Source: Rubellimicrobium sp. CFH 75288 (GTDB lineage: Bacteria; Pseudomonadota; Alphaproteobacteria; Rhodobacterales; Rhodobacteraceae). Taken from it: a stretch of DNA of 64,000 nucleotides. Positions 28,325-37,050 of the stretch are shown piece by piece (the stretch's first letter is position 1; the number at the start of each line of letters is the position of its first letter). Below the pieces are notes generated by a model. That model searched no databases. It was not told the origin of the DNA and saw only the letters and a list, made by a program, of their open reading frames with translations. The position numbers were made by a program, and so were the translations under genes. The stretch is taken from positions 62,001-126,000 of the forward strand of contig NZ_WYDP01000010.1 in assembly GCF_009904055.1 (NCBI RefSeq). Reading direction: 5' to 3'.

Positions 28325-29335
28325 GTGCGGTGGTGGCACTCGTACCGGATGCGTCTGCGCCGCAAGCGCTACCGCCTCCGCGCCATTGTCCGGCGGCGGG
28401 ACCTGCAGGCCGTCGCCGACCGGACCCGCGCCATCCGGCGCAGCGACATCCTCGTGCTGACCTGCCTGCGCAACGAGGCGGTGCGTCTGCCCTGGTTCCT
28501 GCGCTACTATCGCGAGATGGGGGTGAACCACTTCCTGGTCGTGGACAACGGCAGCACCGATGGCGGGCGCGAGATGCTCGCCGAGGAGCCCGACGTCTCG
28601 CTCTGGACCACGGGGGCGAGCTACCGGGCCGCGCGCTATGGGGTGGACTGGCTCAACGGCCTCGCGATGCGCCATGGCTTGGGCCACTGGTGCCTGACCG
28701 TCGATCCCGACGAGCTTCTGGTCTATCCCTTCTGCGACACGCGGCCCCTGCGCGCGCTGACGGACTGGCTGGACGCCTCGGGGATCAAGTCCTTCGGCGC
28801 GATGCTGCTCGACATGTATCCCAAGGGGCCGATCGGGGCGCAGCCCTACCGCCCCGGCCAGGACCCGCTGGAGATCGCCCCCTGGTTCGATCCGGGCAAC
28901 TACTCGATCTACCGCAACCCCCGCTACGGCAATCTCTGGATCCAGGGCGGCCCCCGGGCCCGCGTCTTCTTCGCCGACGAGCCGTGGCGCGCCCCCGCGC
29001 TCAACAAGATCCCCCTGGTCCGCTGGGACCGGACCACGGCCTATGCCTCCTCCACGCACATGCTCCTGCCGCGCGGCCTCAACCTCGTCTTCGACGAATG
29101 GGGCGGGGAGAAGACCTCGGGTCTGCTGCTGCACACCAAGTTCCTCCACGTCTTCGGCACCCGCGCCGAGGAGGAGGCCCGGAGGGGCGAGCATTACCGC
29201 GCCGGGGCCGAATACCGCGCCTACGCCGAGGGCGGGGTCGCCTCCACCGATCTCTGGACACCCTGGAGCGAGCGGTACATCAACTGGCGCCAGCTCGAGA
29301 TCCTCGGTCTGATGTCCAAGGGGAACTGGGCATGA
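28325..29335 (+). CDS. Family 2-like glycosyltransferase (paralogue 2)
   Basis: 336 residues from GTG, with GAGGAGGGGG upstream. Same organisation as the preceding gene: Arg-rich N-terminus (first 40 residues), LTCLRNEAVRLPWFLRYYREMG, HFLVVDNGSTDGG and the acidic motif DPDELLVYP; the C-terminal WRQLEILGLMSKGNWA matches the paralogue's end. A TATAGG -10-like box (28286-28291) lies in the 128-bp gap, but no good -35 is seen. The stop overlaps the start of the GT14-type gene (ATGA), so the two are coupled. Confidence 0.87.
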   Translation: MRWWHSYRMRLRRKRYRLRAIVRRRDLQAVADRTRAIRRSDILVLTCLRNEAVRLPWFLRYYREMGVNHFLVVDNGSTDGGREMLAEEPDVSLWTTGASYRAARYGVDWLNGLAMRHGLGHWCLTVDPDELLVYPFCDTRPLRALTDWLDASGIKSFGAMLLDMYPKGPIGAQPYRPGQDPLEIAPWFDPGNYSIYRNPRYGNLWIQGGPRARVFFADEPWRAPALNKIPLVRWDRTTAYASSTHMLLPRGLNLVFDEWGGEKTSGLLLHTKFLHVFGTRAEEEARRGEHYRAGAEYRAYAEGGVASTDLWTPWSERYINWRQLEILGLMSKGNWA

Positions 29336-31128
29336 CGGGTTCCGTCCAGGGTCGCCTCCGCCGCGCCTCCGCCGCCGCGGGCCGGACCCCCGCGGCCGAC
29401 GGGACGGTGCTCGGCATCGTCATGCTGGTCCACACCGCCTTCGACCGGGCCGAGCAGGTGATCCGCTTCTGGGCCCGGGGGGGCTGTCCGGTCGTCGTGC
29501 ACGTGGACCGCGTCGTGCCGCGCCGGGCCCACGACGCCTTCGTGCTGCGCCTGCGCGACCTGCCGGGCGTCAGCTTCTCCCGGCGGCACCGCTGCGAATG
29601 GGGCACCTGGGGGATCGTCGCGGCCACCCTCGCCTCCTGCGAGGCGATGCTCGCCCGGCATCCGGAGGTGGGGCACGTCCTTCTCGCCTCGGGCTCCTGC
29701 CTGCCGCTCAGGCCCGTCGCGGAGCTGCGCGCCTATCTGGCCGAGCGGCCGGGAACCGACTTCATCGAATCGGCCACCACCGCCGACGTGCCCTGGACCG
29801 TGGGCGGCCTGTCGGAGGAGCGGTTCACGCTGCATTTCCCCTTCGCCTGGCGGCGGCAGCGCCGGCTCTTCGACCGCTGGGTGGCCATCCAGCGCCGGCT
29901 GGGCCTGCGCCGCGCGATCCCGGACGGGATCGTGCCCCACATGGGCAGCCAGTGGTGGTGCCTGACGCGGGCGACCCTCGCGGCCATCCTGACGGACCCC
30001 GACCGGCCGCGCTTCGACCGCTACTTCCGCCGCGTCTGGATCCCGGACGAGAGCTACTTCCAGACCCTCGCGCGCCGCCACACCGCCCGGATCGAGAGCC
30101 GCTCGCTCACGCTTTCCAAGTTCGACTGGCAGGGCAAGCCGCACGTCTTCTACGACGACCACCTGCCGCTCCTGCGCCGGTCGGACTGCTTCGTGGCGCG
30201 CAAGATCTGGCCCCATGCGGAGGGGCTCTACCAGGCCTTCCTGTCGGAGACGGGCCACGGCCTGCCGCGGGAGCCCAACCCCTCCAAGATCGACCGCGTC
30301 TTCGCCAAGGCGGTCGAGCGGCGCACGCGCGGGCGGCCGGGTCTCTGGATGCAGAGCCGCTTCCCGCGCGAGGGCTGGGGCGGCCCCCCGACCGCCGGGC
30401 CCTATTCCGTGTTCGAGGGCTTTGCCGAGCTCTTCGAGGACTGGGAGGAGTGGCTCGCCCGCGCCACGGGTGCGCGCGTCCACGGCCATCTCTTCGCCCC
30501 CGGCCGCGTGGAATGGGAGGGTCGCGGCCCCACCTTCGCCGGGGCGCTGCCCGACAATCCCCGCTGGCGCGACCACAACGCCCAGATGTTCCTGCGCAAC
30601 CTCGTCTGGAACACCCGGGGCGAGCGGCAGTGCTTCCAGTTCGGCCCCCGCGACAGCCAGCTGCTGAGCTGGGACTTCGCCAAGGACCCCAACGCCCAGA
30701 TCGCGGTGATCTCGGGCGCCTGGATCGTTCCGCTCTTCCGCGACCCGCCCCCCGACCTGCGGGCCGAGGCGGCGCGCCTCCAGCGCATCGAATCCGATCA
30801 CCTGGCCGCGCTGCGCTCGCCCCATGCCAAGGCCCGCATCCGCATCTGGACCCTGGCGGAATTCCTCGAGAACCCGGCCGAGGCGCTCCAGTCCGCGCTC
30901 GACGACATGGTGCCTGCCCGCGCCGCCGCGACGGCGCCCCGCCCGCGCCTGGCCAGCCTGCCCCGGCTGGCCGACCTGACGGGGCTCGGGGCCTTCCTCC
31001 AGGGGCTCAAGAATGCCGGCATGCATCCCTATCTCATGGGCGACCTGCCGCCCGATCCGCCGCAGGCCGGCGGCGCCGCCCCCTCCGCCGCGGCTCCGCC
31101 GGGCCGCCGCCCCTATCTTGTCCGCTGA
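29332..31128 (+). CDS. GT14-type glycosyltransferase fused to a DUF5927/5928-like domain
   Basis: 598 residues. About residues 25-270 are a core-2/I-branching (beta-xylosyl/GlcNAc transferase) domain: IVMLVHTAFDRAEQVI, LLASGSCLPLRPVAELRAYL, and the GSQWWCLTR and PDESYFQTL active-site segments. About residues 330-480 form a separate conserved domain (REGWGGPPTAGPYSVF; NAQMFLRNLVW; GPRDSQLLSWDFAKDPNAQ) of the type seen attached to this enzyme in Rhodobacterales. A Pro/Ala-rich tail follows. Likely builds an exopolysaccharide or capsule. Sits 6 bp before the sulfotransferase-like gene. Confidence 0.82.
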   Translation: MTGSVQGRLRRASAAAGRTPAADGTVLGIVMLVHTAFDRAEQVIRFWARGGCPVVVHVDRVVPRRAHDAFVLRLRDLPGVSFSRRHRCEWGTWGIVAATLASCEAMLARHPEVGHVLLASGSCLPLRPVAELRAYLAERPGTDFIESATTADVPWTVGGLSEERFTLHFPFAWRRQRRLFDRWVAIQRRLGLRRAIPDGIVPHMGSQWWCLTRATLAAILTDPDRPRFDRYFRRVWIPDESYFQTLARRHTARIESRSLTLSKFDWQGKPHVFYDDHLPLLRRSDCFVARKIWPHAEGLYQAFLSETGHGLPREPNPSKIDRVFAKAVERRTRGRPGLWMQSRFPREGWGGPPTAGPYSVFEGFAELFEDWEEWLARATGARVHGHLFAPGRVEWEGRGPTFAGALPDNPRWRDHNAQMFLRNLVWNTRGERQCFQFGPRDSQLLSWDFAKDPNAQIAVISGAWIVPLFRDPPPDLRAEAARLQRIESDHLAALRSPHAKARIRIWTLAEFLENPAEALQSALDDMVPARAAATAPRPRLASLPRLADLTGLGAFLQGLKNAGMHPYLMGDLPPDPPQAGGAAPSAAAPPGRRPYLVR

Positions 31129-31134
31129 GGCGCC

Positions 31135-32616
31135 ATGATCCCCCCCGCCCCGGCCTCCGCCGGTCCCGGTCCGCAGAGCGCGCCCGCCTTCGACCTCTTC
31201 GCCATCCTGGCCGAGATGCGCACCGGCTCGAACTTCCTCGAAGCCCAGATCGCCGCGCTGCCCGGCACGGCCGTCCACGGCGAGGCGTTCAACCCCGCCT
31301 TTCTGGGTCAGCCGGGCGGCGAGAGCCTCCTCGGCGTGGACCGCGCGCGCCGCGACGCCGATCCGCTCGCGCTGCTCGCGGCGTTGCGCGCGGCCCCCGG
31401 GCTCAACGGCTTCCGCCTCTTCGGCGACCACGATCCCCGCGCCATCGAGGCGGTCCTTCTCGACCCGCGCTGCGCCAAGATCGTGCTCACGCGCAATCCC
31501 GCCGAAAGCTACGTGAGCCTCAAGATCGCCGCCCGGACCGGCCAGTGGCGCCTGACCAACCCCGCCCATGCCCGCTCCGGCGCCGTCCGCTTCGACGCGG
31601 AGGAGTTCCGCGCCCATCTGGATCGCCTCCAGGCCTTCCAGCTCCGCATCCTGCGCGCGCTCCAGACGACCGGGCAGACCGCCTTCTTCGTCGATTACGA
31701 GGACATCCAGGACCTCGCCGTGATCCAGGGCCTCGCCCGCTGGCTGGGCCTTCCGCCGCCCGAGGCGCTCGACCGCCGCCTCAAGAAGCAGAACCCCGAA
31801 CCGCTCTCCGACAAGGTCGTCAACTTCGCCGAGATGGAGGCCGCGCTCGGCGGCGCGCTGGACCGCTTCGACCTGTCGCGCACCCCCAACTTCGAGCCGC
31901 GCCGCGGCCCCGCCGTGCCGCGCATGGCCGCCGCCTTCGGCCTGCCGCTGCTGACGATGCCCGTCCCCGCAGGGCCGGAGGAGGCGCTGCTCGCCTGGCT
32001 GGCCGCGCTCGACCCCGAAGGCCGCGTGGTCGAGGGCTTCACCCACCGCACGCTGGCGCGGTGGAAGGCTGCCCGTCCCGGCCATCGCAGCGTCACGATC
32101 CTGCGCCACCCCCTGGCCCGGGCCCATGCGGCCTTCTGCACGCGCGTGCTCGCGCCGGACGGGGCCGCGCCGCTGCGCGAGGCGCTGGTCCGGCTCTGGG
32201 GCGCGGCGATCCCGCCCGAAGGGGTGCGGCTGCCGGAGGCGGGCTGGCCCCCCGGCTGGGACGCCGCCGCCCACCGCGCCGCCTTTGGCGCCTTTCTCCG
32301 GTTCGTCCGCGCCAACCTGTCCGGCCAGACGGCGCTGCGCACCGATCCCGCCTGGGCGAGCCAGATCGCCACGCTCCAGGGCTTCGCCCAGATCGCGCCC
32401 CCCGACCTCGTGCTGCGCGAGGAGGAGGCGCCCGAGGCGCTGCCCGCGCTGGCCCGCCGGCTCGGGGCCGCCGACCCGCCGCCCTTCCGCGACCCGGACC
32501 CGCTCGCGCGGCGCCTCGCCGAGATCCACGATCCCGCCCTCGAACAGGCCGCCGAGGAGGCCTGCGCGCGCGACCATGCCGCCTTCGGCTTCGGCCGCTG
32601 GCGGCCGCCCGGCTGA
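31135..32616 (+). CDS. NodH-like sulfotransferase family protein
   Basis: 493 residues. The N-terminal 250 residues look like a carbohydrate sulfotransferase of the NodH/Stf0 type: LAEMRTGSNFLEAQIAALPG is the PAPS 5'-phosphosulfate loop, IVLTRNPAESYVSLKIAARTGQW contains the 3'-phosphate-binding Arg/Ser. A second half (about 270-493) has a related pattern (GFTHRTLARWKAA; TILRHPLARAHAAF), suggesting an internal duplication, with FxRANL and a C-terminal helical region. It completes the glycan cluster and probably sulfates its product. Cytoplasmic, no signal. Confidence 0.75.
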   Translation: MIPPAPASAGPGPQSAPAFDLFAILAEMRTGSNFLEAQIAALPGTAVHGEAFNPAFLGQPGGESLLGVDRARRDADPLALLAALRAAPGLNGFRLFGDHDPRAIEAVLLDPRCAKIVLTRNPAESYVSLKIAARTGQWRLTNPAHARSGAVRFDAEEFRAHLDRLQAFQLRILRALQTTGQTAFFVDYEDIQDLAVIQGLARWLGLPPPEALDRRLKKQNPEPLSDKVVNFAEMEAALGGALDRFDLSRTPNFEPRRGPAVPRMAAAFGLPLLTMPVPAGPEEALLAWLAALDPEGRVVEGFTHRTLARWKAARPGHRSVTILRHPLARAHAAFCTRVLAPDGAAPLREALVRLWGAAIPPEGVRLPEAGWPPGWDAAAHRAAFGAFLRFVRANLSGQTALRTDPAWASQIATLQGFAQIAPPDLVLREEEAPEALPALARRLGAADPPPFRDPDPLARRLAEIHDPALEQAAEEACARDHAAFGFGRWRPPG

Positions 32617-32662
32617 ACGCGCCGCGGACCGCCCGGGGGCCTGGCCGGGTCGGACCCGCCGC

Positions 32663-33142
32663 TCAGGCGGCCAAGTCCGTGGGCCCCTCGGTCAGGATCG
32701 TGTGCAGCGTCGCCGGGTCCGAATTGGCGCGCAGCTTCTGGCAGATGGCGGGGTTGCGCATGGTCCGGCTGACCAGGGCCAGCGCGCGCAGATGCTCCAC
32801 CCCGGCCGAGGCGGGGGCGAGCAGGCAGAAGACCAGATCCACCGGCAGGCGGTCCACCGCATCGAAGTCGAGCGGCCGGTCGAGCCGCAGGAACAGACCC
32901 CGGACGCGGTCGAGCCCGTCGATGCGCGCATGCGGCAGCGCCACGCCGTGCCCCACGCCGGTGGGGCCCAGCGCCTCGCGCTCGGCCAAGGCCTCGGCCA
33001 CGCGGGCGGGATCGAGGCCCCAGCAGGACTGGGCCATCTCGGCGAGGTCCGCAAACAGCCGCCGCTTGGACGGGGCGGCGGACTGCACGCGCACCCCGTC
33101 CGGCCGCAGGATGCGGTCGAGTCGCAGCGCGCCGCCCGTCAT
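32663..33142 (-). CDS. ptsN: Nitrogen PTS EIIA protein PtsN
   Basis: 159 residues. EIIA-Ntr domain with the phospho-acceptor His71 in GHGVALPHARI. It accepts phosphate from NPr and regulates transport and nitrogen/potassium homeostasis. The ATG overlaps the hpf stop codon, so it is co-translated with the ribosome-hibernation factor. In many proteobacteria rpoN lies in this neighbourhood, but it is absent here. It converges on the sulfotransferase-like gene. Confidence 0.92.
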   Translation of the reverse strand: MTGGALRLDRILRPDGVRVQSAAPSKRRLFADLAEMAQSCWGLDPARVAEALAEREALGPTGVGHGVALPHARIDGLDRVRGLFLRLDRPLDFDAVDRLPVDLVFCLLAPASAGVEHLRALALVSRTMRNPAICQKLRANSDPATLHTILTEGPTDLAA

Positions 33143-33768
33143 GCCCGCCCGCCCGCACCGCTGGAGGCGCGGCCCTCCGTCTGGGGATCGATCCAGCCGA
33201 TGTTGCCGTCCTCGCGGCGATAGACGACGTTGATGGCGCCGCCCTTCTCGTTGCGGAACACCAGCACCGGCGCATGGGCGAGTTCCATCTGGAGGACCGC
33301 CTCGCCCACGGTGAGCGAGGGGACGCGAGTCTCGGTCTCGGCGATGATGGCCGGGGCGCCGTCAGCGGCCGTGCCGTCGGCCCCCGGGGCCTCGGGCTCG
33401 TCGCTCTCGTCGGCGAAGGGGGCGAGGATGGCGGCAAAGGCCGGGCTCGTGTCCACCGGCAGGACGCGCTCCTTGTGGTGGTCCTTCAGGCGGCGCTTGT
33501 GGCGGCGCAGCTGCTTGGCCATGCGCTCGCGCGCCTCCTCGAAGGCGGCATAGATCTCGGTGGCTGCCCCCCTGGCCTGGACGACAAGCCCCGTGGACAG
33601 GTGCACGAAGATCTCGCAGCACAGGAGGTGGGCATCGCGCGAGAAGGTGACCTGCGCATCGGTCGGACGGCCGGCATACTTGCCCGCGGTCTCCGTCAGC
33701 TCGCGCGTCACATGGGCCGCGAGCGATTCACCGATGTCGATCTGCTTGCCGCTGACTTCGATGCGCAT
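33139..33768 (-). CDS. hpf: Long-form ribosome hibernation-promoting factor
   Basis: 209 residues. The N-terminal domain (MRIEVSGKQIDIGESLAAHVTRELTETAGKY; later DAHLLCCEIFVHLSTGLVVQARG) is the S30AE/YfiA fold; residues about 95-140 are an acidic linker; the C-terminal domain (VVRxMELAHAPVLVFRN region, VYRREDGNIGWIDPQ) is the dimerisation domain of long HPF that makes 100S ribosomes. The ATG was chosen for GGAGAGG immediately upstream; five extra codons are possible. Preceded by its own promoter, followed by ptsN. Confidence 0.93.
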   Translation of the reverse strand: MRIEVSGKQIDIGESLAAHVTRELTETAGKYAGRPTDAQVTFSRDAHLLCCEIFVHLSTGLVVQARGAATEIYAAFEEARERMAKQLRRHKRRLKDHHKERVLPVDTSPAFAAILAPFADESDEPEAPGADGTAADGAPAIIAETETRVPSLTVGEAVLQMELAHAPVLVFRNEKGGAINVVYRREDGNIGWIDPQTEGRASSGAGGRA

Positions 33769-33854
33769 GTCCTCTCCTCGCATCAGGTCCGGCCGCCGGG
33801 GCGGCCGGATCGGGATCGGCCCCGGCTGCTGCCGGAGCCGGGGCGGCAGGACGG

Positions 33855-33883
33855 ATTCTCGCGCCCCCGCCCCCCTCTGTCAA
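33855..33883 (-). promoter_or_regulatory. hpf promoter
   Basis: Minus strand: exact TTGACA (33883-33878), 17-base spacer, GAGAAT (33860-33855, four of six). The leader to the hpf ATG would be about 80 bases and contains several GC-rich dyads. Lies in the 187-bp gap after lptB. Confidence 0.6.
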
Positions 33884-33955
33884 CGCGGTGCCCCCCGGCG
33901 GGCCGGCCGGGTGTCGTCGGCACGACTCCCTGTCCGGCTCCCCCCGCGCGGCCCC

Positions 33956-34837
33956 TCACGGCCGCCGCCGCGCCGCCGGCGCCTCGGCCGCGGCGGACAG
34001 GCCCGGCAGCGGCGCGTCGAAGCCGTGGCCCAGATAGACGCGGCGCACCGTCTCGTCGCGGACCACCTCCTCGGGCGTGCCGCTCATCAGCACCCGCCCG
34101 TCATGGAGGATATAGGCCCGGTCCACGAGGCCGAGGGTCTCGCGCACGTTGTGGTCCGTGATGAGCACGCCGATCCCCCGCCCCTTGAGCCCCTCGACCA
34201 GATGCCGGATCTCGCCCACGGCGATCGGGTCCACCCCGGCAAAGGGCTCGTCCAGAAGGACATAGGACGGATTGGCGGCCAGACAACGCGCGATCTCGAC
34301 CCGCCGCCGCTCGCCCCCCGAGAGCGCCAGCGCCGGCGCCCCGCGCAGATGCGCCAGCCCGAACTCGCCCAGAAGCGCCTCGAGCCGCACGCGCCGCGCC
34401 TCGCGCGGGGTGGACAGCTCCAGGATGGCGAGGATGTTGTCCTCCACCGACAGGCCGCGGAAGATCGACATCTCCTGCGGCAGATAGCCCAGCCCCAGCC
34501 GGGCGCGGCGATACATGGGAAGCGCCGTGACGTCGTGGCCGTCCAGCACGACCTGCCCGCCCTCGGGCGGCACCAGCCCGGCGATGGCGTAGAAGCAGGT
34601 GGTCTTGCCCGATCCGTTGGGACCCAGAAGCGCCACCACCTCGCCGGGGGAGAGGTCCACCGACACGTCGCGGATCACCGGCCGGCGGCGATAGCTCTTG
34701 CGCAGGCCCCGCACGGACAGCCCGCGCCGCACCAGGCCCGGATCGGCGGCCACGGGCTGGAGGGGCGGCCGCGCCGCCGCCGGCCCCGCACCCCGCAGGT
34801 CGCGGACCGCTCCACCCTCGGGGCCCGCCGGGCTCAC
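33956..34837 (-). CDS. lptB: LPS export ABC ATPase LptB
   Basis: 293 residues. ABC ATPase that powers the LptFGC bridge for lipopolysaccharide export. Walker A GPNGSGKTT (about residue 70), Q-loop YLPQEMSIFRGLSV, signature LSGGERRRVEIAR and Walker B VLLDEPFAGVDPIAV, then the H-loop LITDHNV, are complete. A 45-residue Pro/Ala-rich N-terminal extension precedes the ABC core; the GTG start overlaps the lptA stop (GTGA). Downstream of lptC and lptA in one unit. Confidence 0.94.
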   Translation of the reverse strand: MSPAGPEGGAVRDLRGAGPAAARPPLQPVAADPGLVRRGLSVRGLRKSYRRRPVIRDVSVDLSPGEVVALLGPNGSGKTTCFYAIAGLVPPEGGQVVLDGHDVTALPMYRRARLGLGYLPQEMSIFRGLSVEDNILAILELSTPREARRVRLEALLGEFGLAHLRGAPALALSGGERRRVEIARCLAANPSYVLLDEPFAGVDPIAVGEIRHLVEGLKGRGIGVLITDHNVRETLGLVDRAYILHDGRVLMSGTPEEVVRDETVRRVYLGHGFDAPLPGLSAAAEAPAARRRP

Positions 34838-35310
34838 GGCGCCGCTCCGGGCGACAGGATGGTGCGCACCCCGCCCTCGAGCCGCGCCGTCCCGGCGGCC
34901 AGATCGACCGCCATCCGCTCGGCGGCGAGCGCGTTGCCCCCCTGCGTGAGCAGCACGTCGCCCACGAGCAGCAGCGTGCCTGCGTCGATGTCGTAGATCG
35001 CCTCGCGCGCCTCGGCCGCGGCATCCGGCGCGGCAAGCGTCACCCCGCCCCGCGCAAGAAGCCGGGCGATGCGGCCCGTCGCGGCGGCATAGACCACCTC
35101 CACCTCCTCGGCCGCCAGGCGCAACCCTCCCTGCGAGACGGCGACGCCGCCGCCGAACACGGCCGATCCCGTCTCCTGATCGACTTCCAGCGTCTCGGCC
35201 GCCACCTCCACCGGCGCCTCCGGGTCGGGCGCCAGCGCCCCCAGCGCCACCTGCTGGGCCAAAGCCGGCAGGGGAAGGAGCAGAAGAAGGGCGAGAAGGG
35301 CTCGGACCAT
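34834..35310 (-). CDS. lptA: LPS export periplasmic protein LptA
   Basis: 158 residues. Signal peptide (MVRALLALLLLLPLPALAQ), then the OstA/LptA beta-jellyroll: VEVAAETLEVDQETGSAVFGG, GGLRLAAEEVEVVY and GNALAAERMAVDLAAGTARLEG are the repeated strands that form the trans-periplasmic bridge. Short form typical of Rhodobacterales. The stop codon overlaps the lptB start, and lptC is 38 bp upstream. Confidence 0.9.
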   Translation of the reverse strand: MVRALLALLLLLPLPALAQQVALGALAPDPEAPVEVAAETLEVDQETGSAVFGGGVAVSQGGLRLAAEEVEVVYAAATGRIARLLARGGVTLAAPDAAAEAREAIYDIDAGTLLLVGDVLLTQGGNALAAERMAVDLAAGTARLEGGVRTILSPGAAP

Positions 35311-35348
35311 GGAGGGGATCCTGTCGGAGGCGGCGCGGGCGGGGTCCG

Positions 35349-36062
35349 TCAGGGTGCGGACGGACGGGACGGGTCTGGCGCCTCCCCCGGCGGGGGGCGG
35401 CTCCGGGGCACATATAGCAGCCGCACGCCATCCGTGAACAGCAGCCGGCCCGGCGCCCGCACGACCTCGAGCGCGCCCGCCTCGATCCGGCCCCAGGGCG
35501 CCTCGGCCCGGACCGGCCCCGACAGGCGCAGCTCGCCCGTCTCCAGCGAGGCTTCGGCCGAGGGCGCCGAGAGGCTCCAGGCCCCTTCGGCCCCCCGGGC
35601 GGTCGCCCGCACCCCGTTGGTCAGCCGCAACCGGCCCGTCGTCCCGTCGGCCTCGCCGCGGGCGGCGGCCACGCGCGCCCGGCTGCCGTCGGCCCCCTCG
35701 GCCAGCAGGACCGGGGCCTCCAGCACGAAGACGTCGCGCCGGCCGGGCACGGGGCTCAGGCGGCGTGCGGACAGCTCCACGGCCGTGCCGTCGGGTGCGA
35801 GCCCCGCCAGCCGCGGGGCCTCGATGCGCTGCTCGCGCGCGATCTCCTCGATCCGCCCGAAGGGGATCGCCCCCTCGCGGGGGCCGCGCGCCAGCAGGAA
35901 CACCGTCGAGAGCAGGCCCAGCGCCACGAGCGGCAGCGCCACCTTGGCCCAGGCGACCACGCGCGCGCGGCGGCGAAAGGGGATGCGCAGCGGCGCCGGG
36001 CGCGGCCCGCCCACGCCTCCGCGCGGCGGGCGGTCCCCGGGGGCGCCCTCCCCCTCCTGCAT
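35349..36062 (-). CDS. lptC: LPS export protein LptC
   Basis: 237 residues. An Arg-rich cytoplasmic N-terminus (about 1-35), one transmembrane helix (VVAWAKVALPLVALGLLSTVFLL in two parts, about 35-57), and a periplasmic jellyroll domain (about 75-215) that binds LPS and passes it to LptA. Two further beta-rich repeats (LSAPSAEASLETGELRLSGPV) are typical. A Pro-rich tail ends the protein. Starts 1 bp after the kdsD stop codon. Confidence 0.88.
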   Translation of the reverse strand: MQEGEGAPGDRPPRGGVGGPRPAPLRIPFRRRARVVAWAKVALPLVALGLLSTVFLLARGPREGAIPFGRIEEIAREQRIEAPRLAGLAPDGTAVELSARRLSPVPGRRDVFVLEAPVLLAEGADGSRARVAAARGEADGTTGRLRLTNGVRATARGAEGAWSLSAPSAEASLETGELRLSGPVRAEAPWGRIEAGALEVVRAPGRLLFTDGVRLLYVPRSRPPPGEAPDPSRPSAP

Positions 36063-36063
36063 G

Positions 36064-37050
36064 TCAGGCGGCGCCGGCGCGCAGGCAGTCGTGAAGATGC
36101 ACGAGGCCCAGCGCGCGGTCCGGCTCGGCCGGATCGGTGACGAAGAGGCAGGTGATGCGGTGCGCGTTCATGGCCCCCACCGCCTCCTCGGCCAGGGCGT
36201 CGGGCGCGATCGTGCGGGGGTGGCGCGTCATCACCTCGCCCGCGCGATGCTCCAGAAGGCCGGCCATGTGGCGCCGGAGGTCGCCGTCGGTGATGACGCC
36301 GCAGAGCCGCCCGGCGGCATCGGTCACGCCGGTGACGCCGAAGCCCCGGCCGCTCATCACCAGCAGCGCCTCGGCCATGGGCGCGTCCTCCCCCACCAGG
36401 GGGACCGCGTCGCCGCGATGCATCAGGTCGGCCACGCGCGTCAGCCGCGCGCCCAGCCGGCCGCCCGGATGGAACAGGCGGAACGCCTCGGGCGTGAAGG
36501 CCCGCGCCTCCATCAGCGCCACGGCCAGCGCGTCGCCCAGCGCGAGCATCATCGTGGTCGAGGTGGTGGGCACGAACCCGCCCCCGCAGGCTTCGGGCAC
36601 CGCGGGCAGCGCCAGCACCGCATCCGCCGCGCGCCCCAGCGCCGAATCGGCCCGCGCGGTCACCGCCAGAAGCGGGATGCCGAAGCGGCGCGTATGCGCC
36701 ACGAGATCGGCGAGTTCCGGCGTCTCGCCCGAATTGGACAGGCACAGCACCACGTCGCCCCGCAGCATCATGCCCAGATCGCCATGGCTGGCCTCGGCGG
36801 GATGGACGAAATGCGCGGGCGTGCCCGTCGAGGCGAGCGTGGCCGCGATCTTGCGCGCGACATGCCCCGACTTGCCCATGCCCGACAGGATCACGCGCCC
36901 CTGCGCGCCGAGGCAGAGCGCCACCGCACGGTCGAAGCCCTCGTCCAGCGCGTCGGCCAGGCGGCGCAGCGCCTCGCCCTCCTCGCGGATCACCCGCGCG
37001 GCCGTGGCGCGCGCGCGCGCCAGATCCGGGGCGGCGGTCTCAGTGGGCAA
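36064..37050 (-). CDS. kdsD: Arabinose 5-phosphate isomerase (KpsF/GutQ/KdsD)
   Basis: 328 residues. Interconverts ribulose 5-phosphate and arabinose 5-phosphate, the first committed step to Kdo of LPS. SIS domain: VILSGMGKSGHVARKIAATLASTGTPAHFVHPAEASHGDLGM and LCLSNSGETPEL; paired CBS domains from about residue 205 (DLMHRGDAVPLV; HPRTIAPDALAEEAVGAMNAH). TTG start chosen because GGAGGT lies 8 bases upstream and it gives the family length; it overlaps the RNase D-like gene end by 11 bp. Leads the kdsD-lptC-lptA-lptB unit. Confidence 0.93.
   Translation of the reverse strand: MPTETAAPDLARARATAARVIREEGEALRRLADALDEGFDRAVALCLGAQGRVILSGMGKSGHVARKIAATLASTGTPAHFVHPAEASHGDLGMMLRGDVVLCLSNSGETPELADLVAHTRRFGIPLLAVTARADSALGRAADAVLALPAVPEACGGGFVPTTSTTMMLALGDALAVALMEARAFTPEAFRLFHPGGRLGARLTRVADLMHRGDAVPLVGEDAPMAEALLVMSGRGFGVTGVTDAAGRLCGVITDGDLRRHMAGLLEHRAGEVMTRHPRTIAPDALAEEAVGAMNAHRITCLFVTDPAEPDRALGLVHLHDCLRAGAA

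Noticed and set aside
29221-32577. A 1,100-codon minus-strand frame across the GT14 and sulfotransferase genes
   Set aside because: It is antisense to two genes with clear motifs, and its product is Gly/Arg/Glu-rich without domain structure or ribosome binding site.
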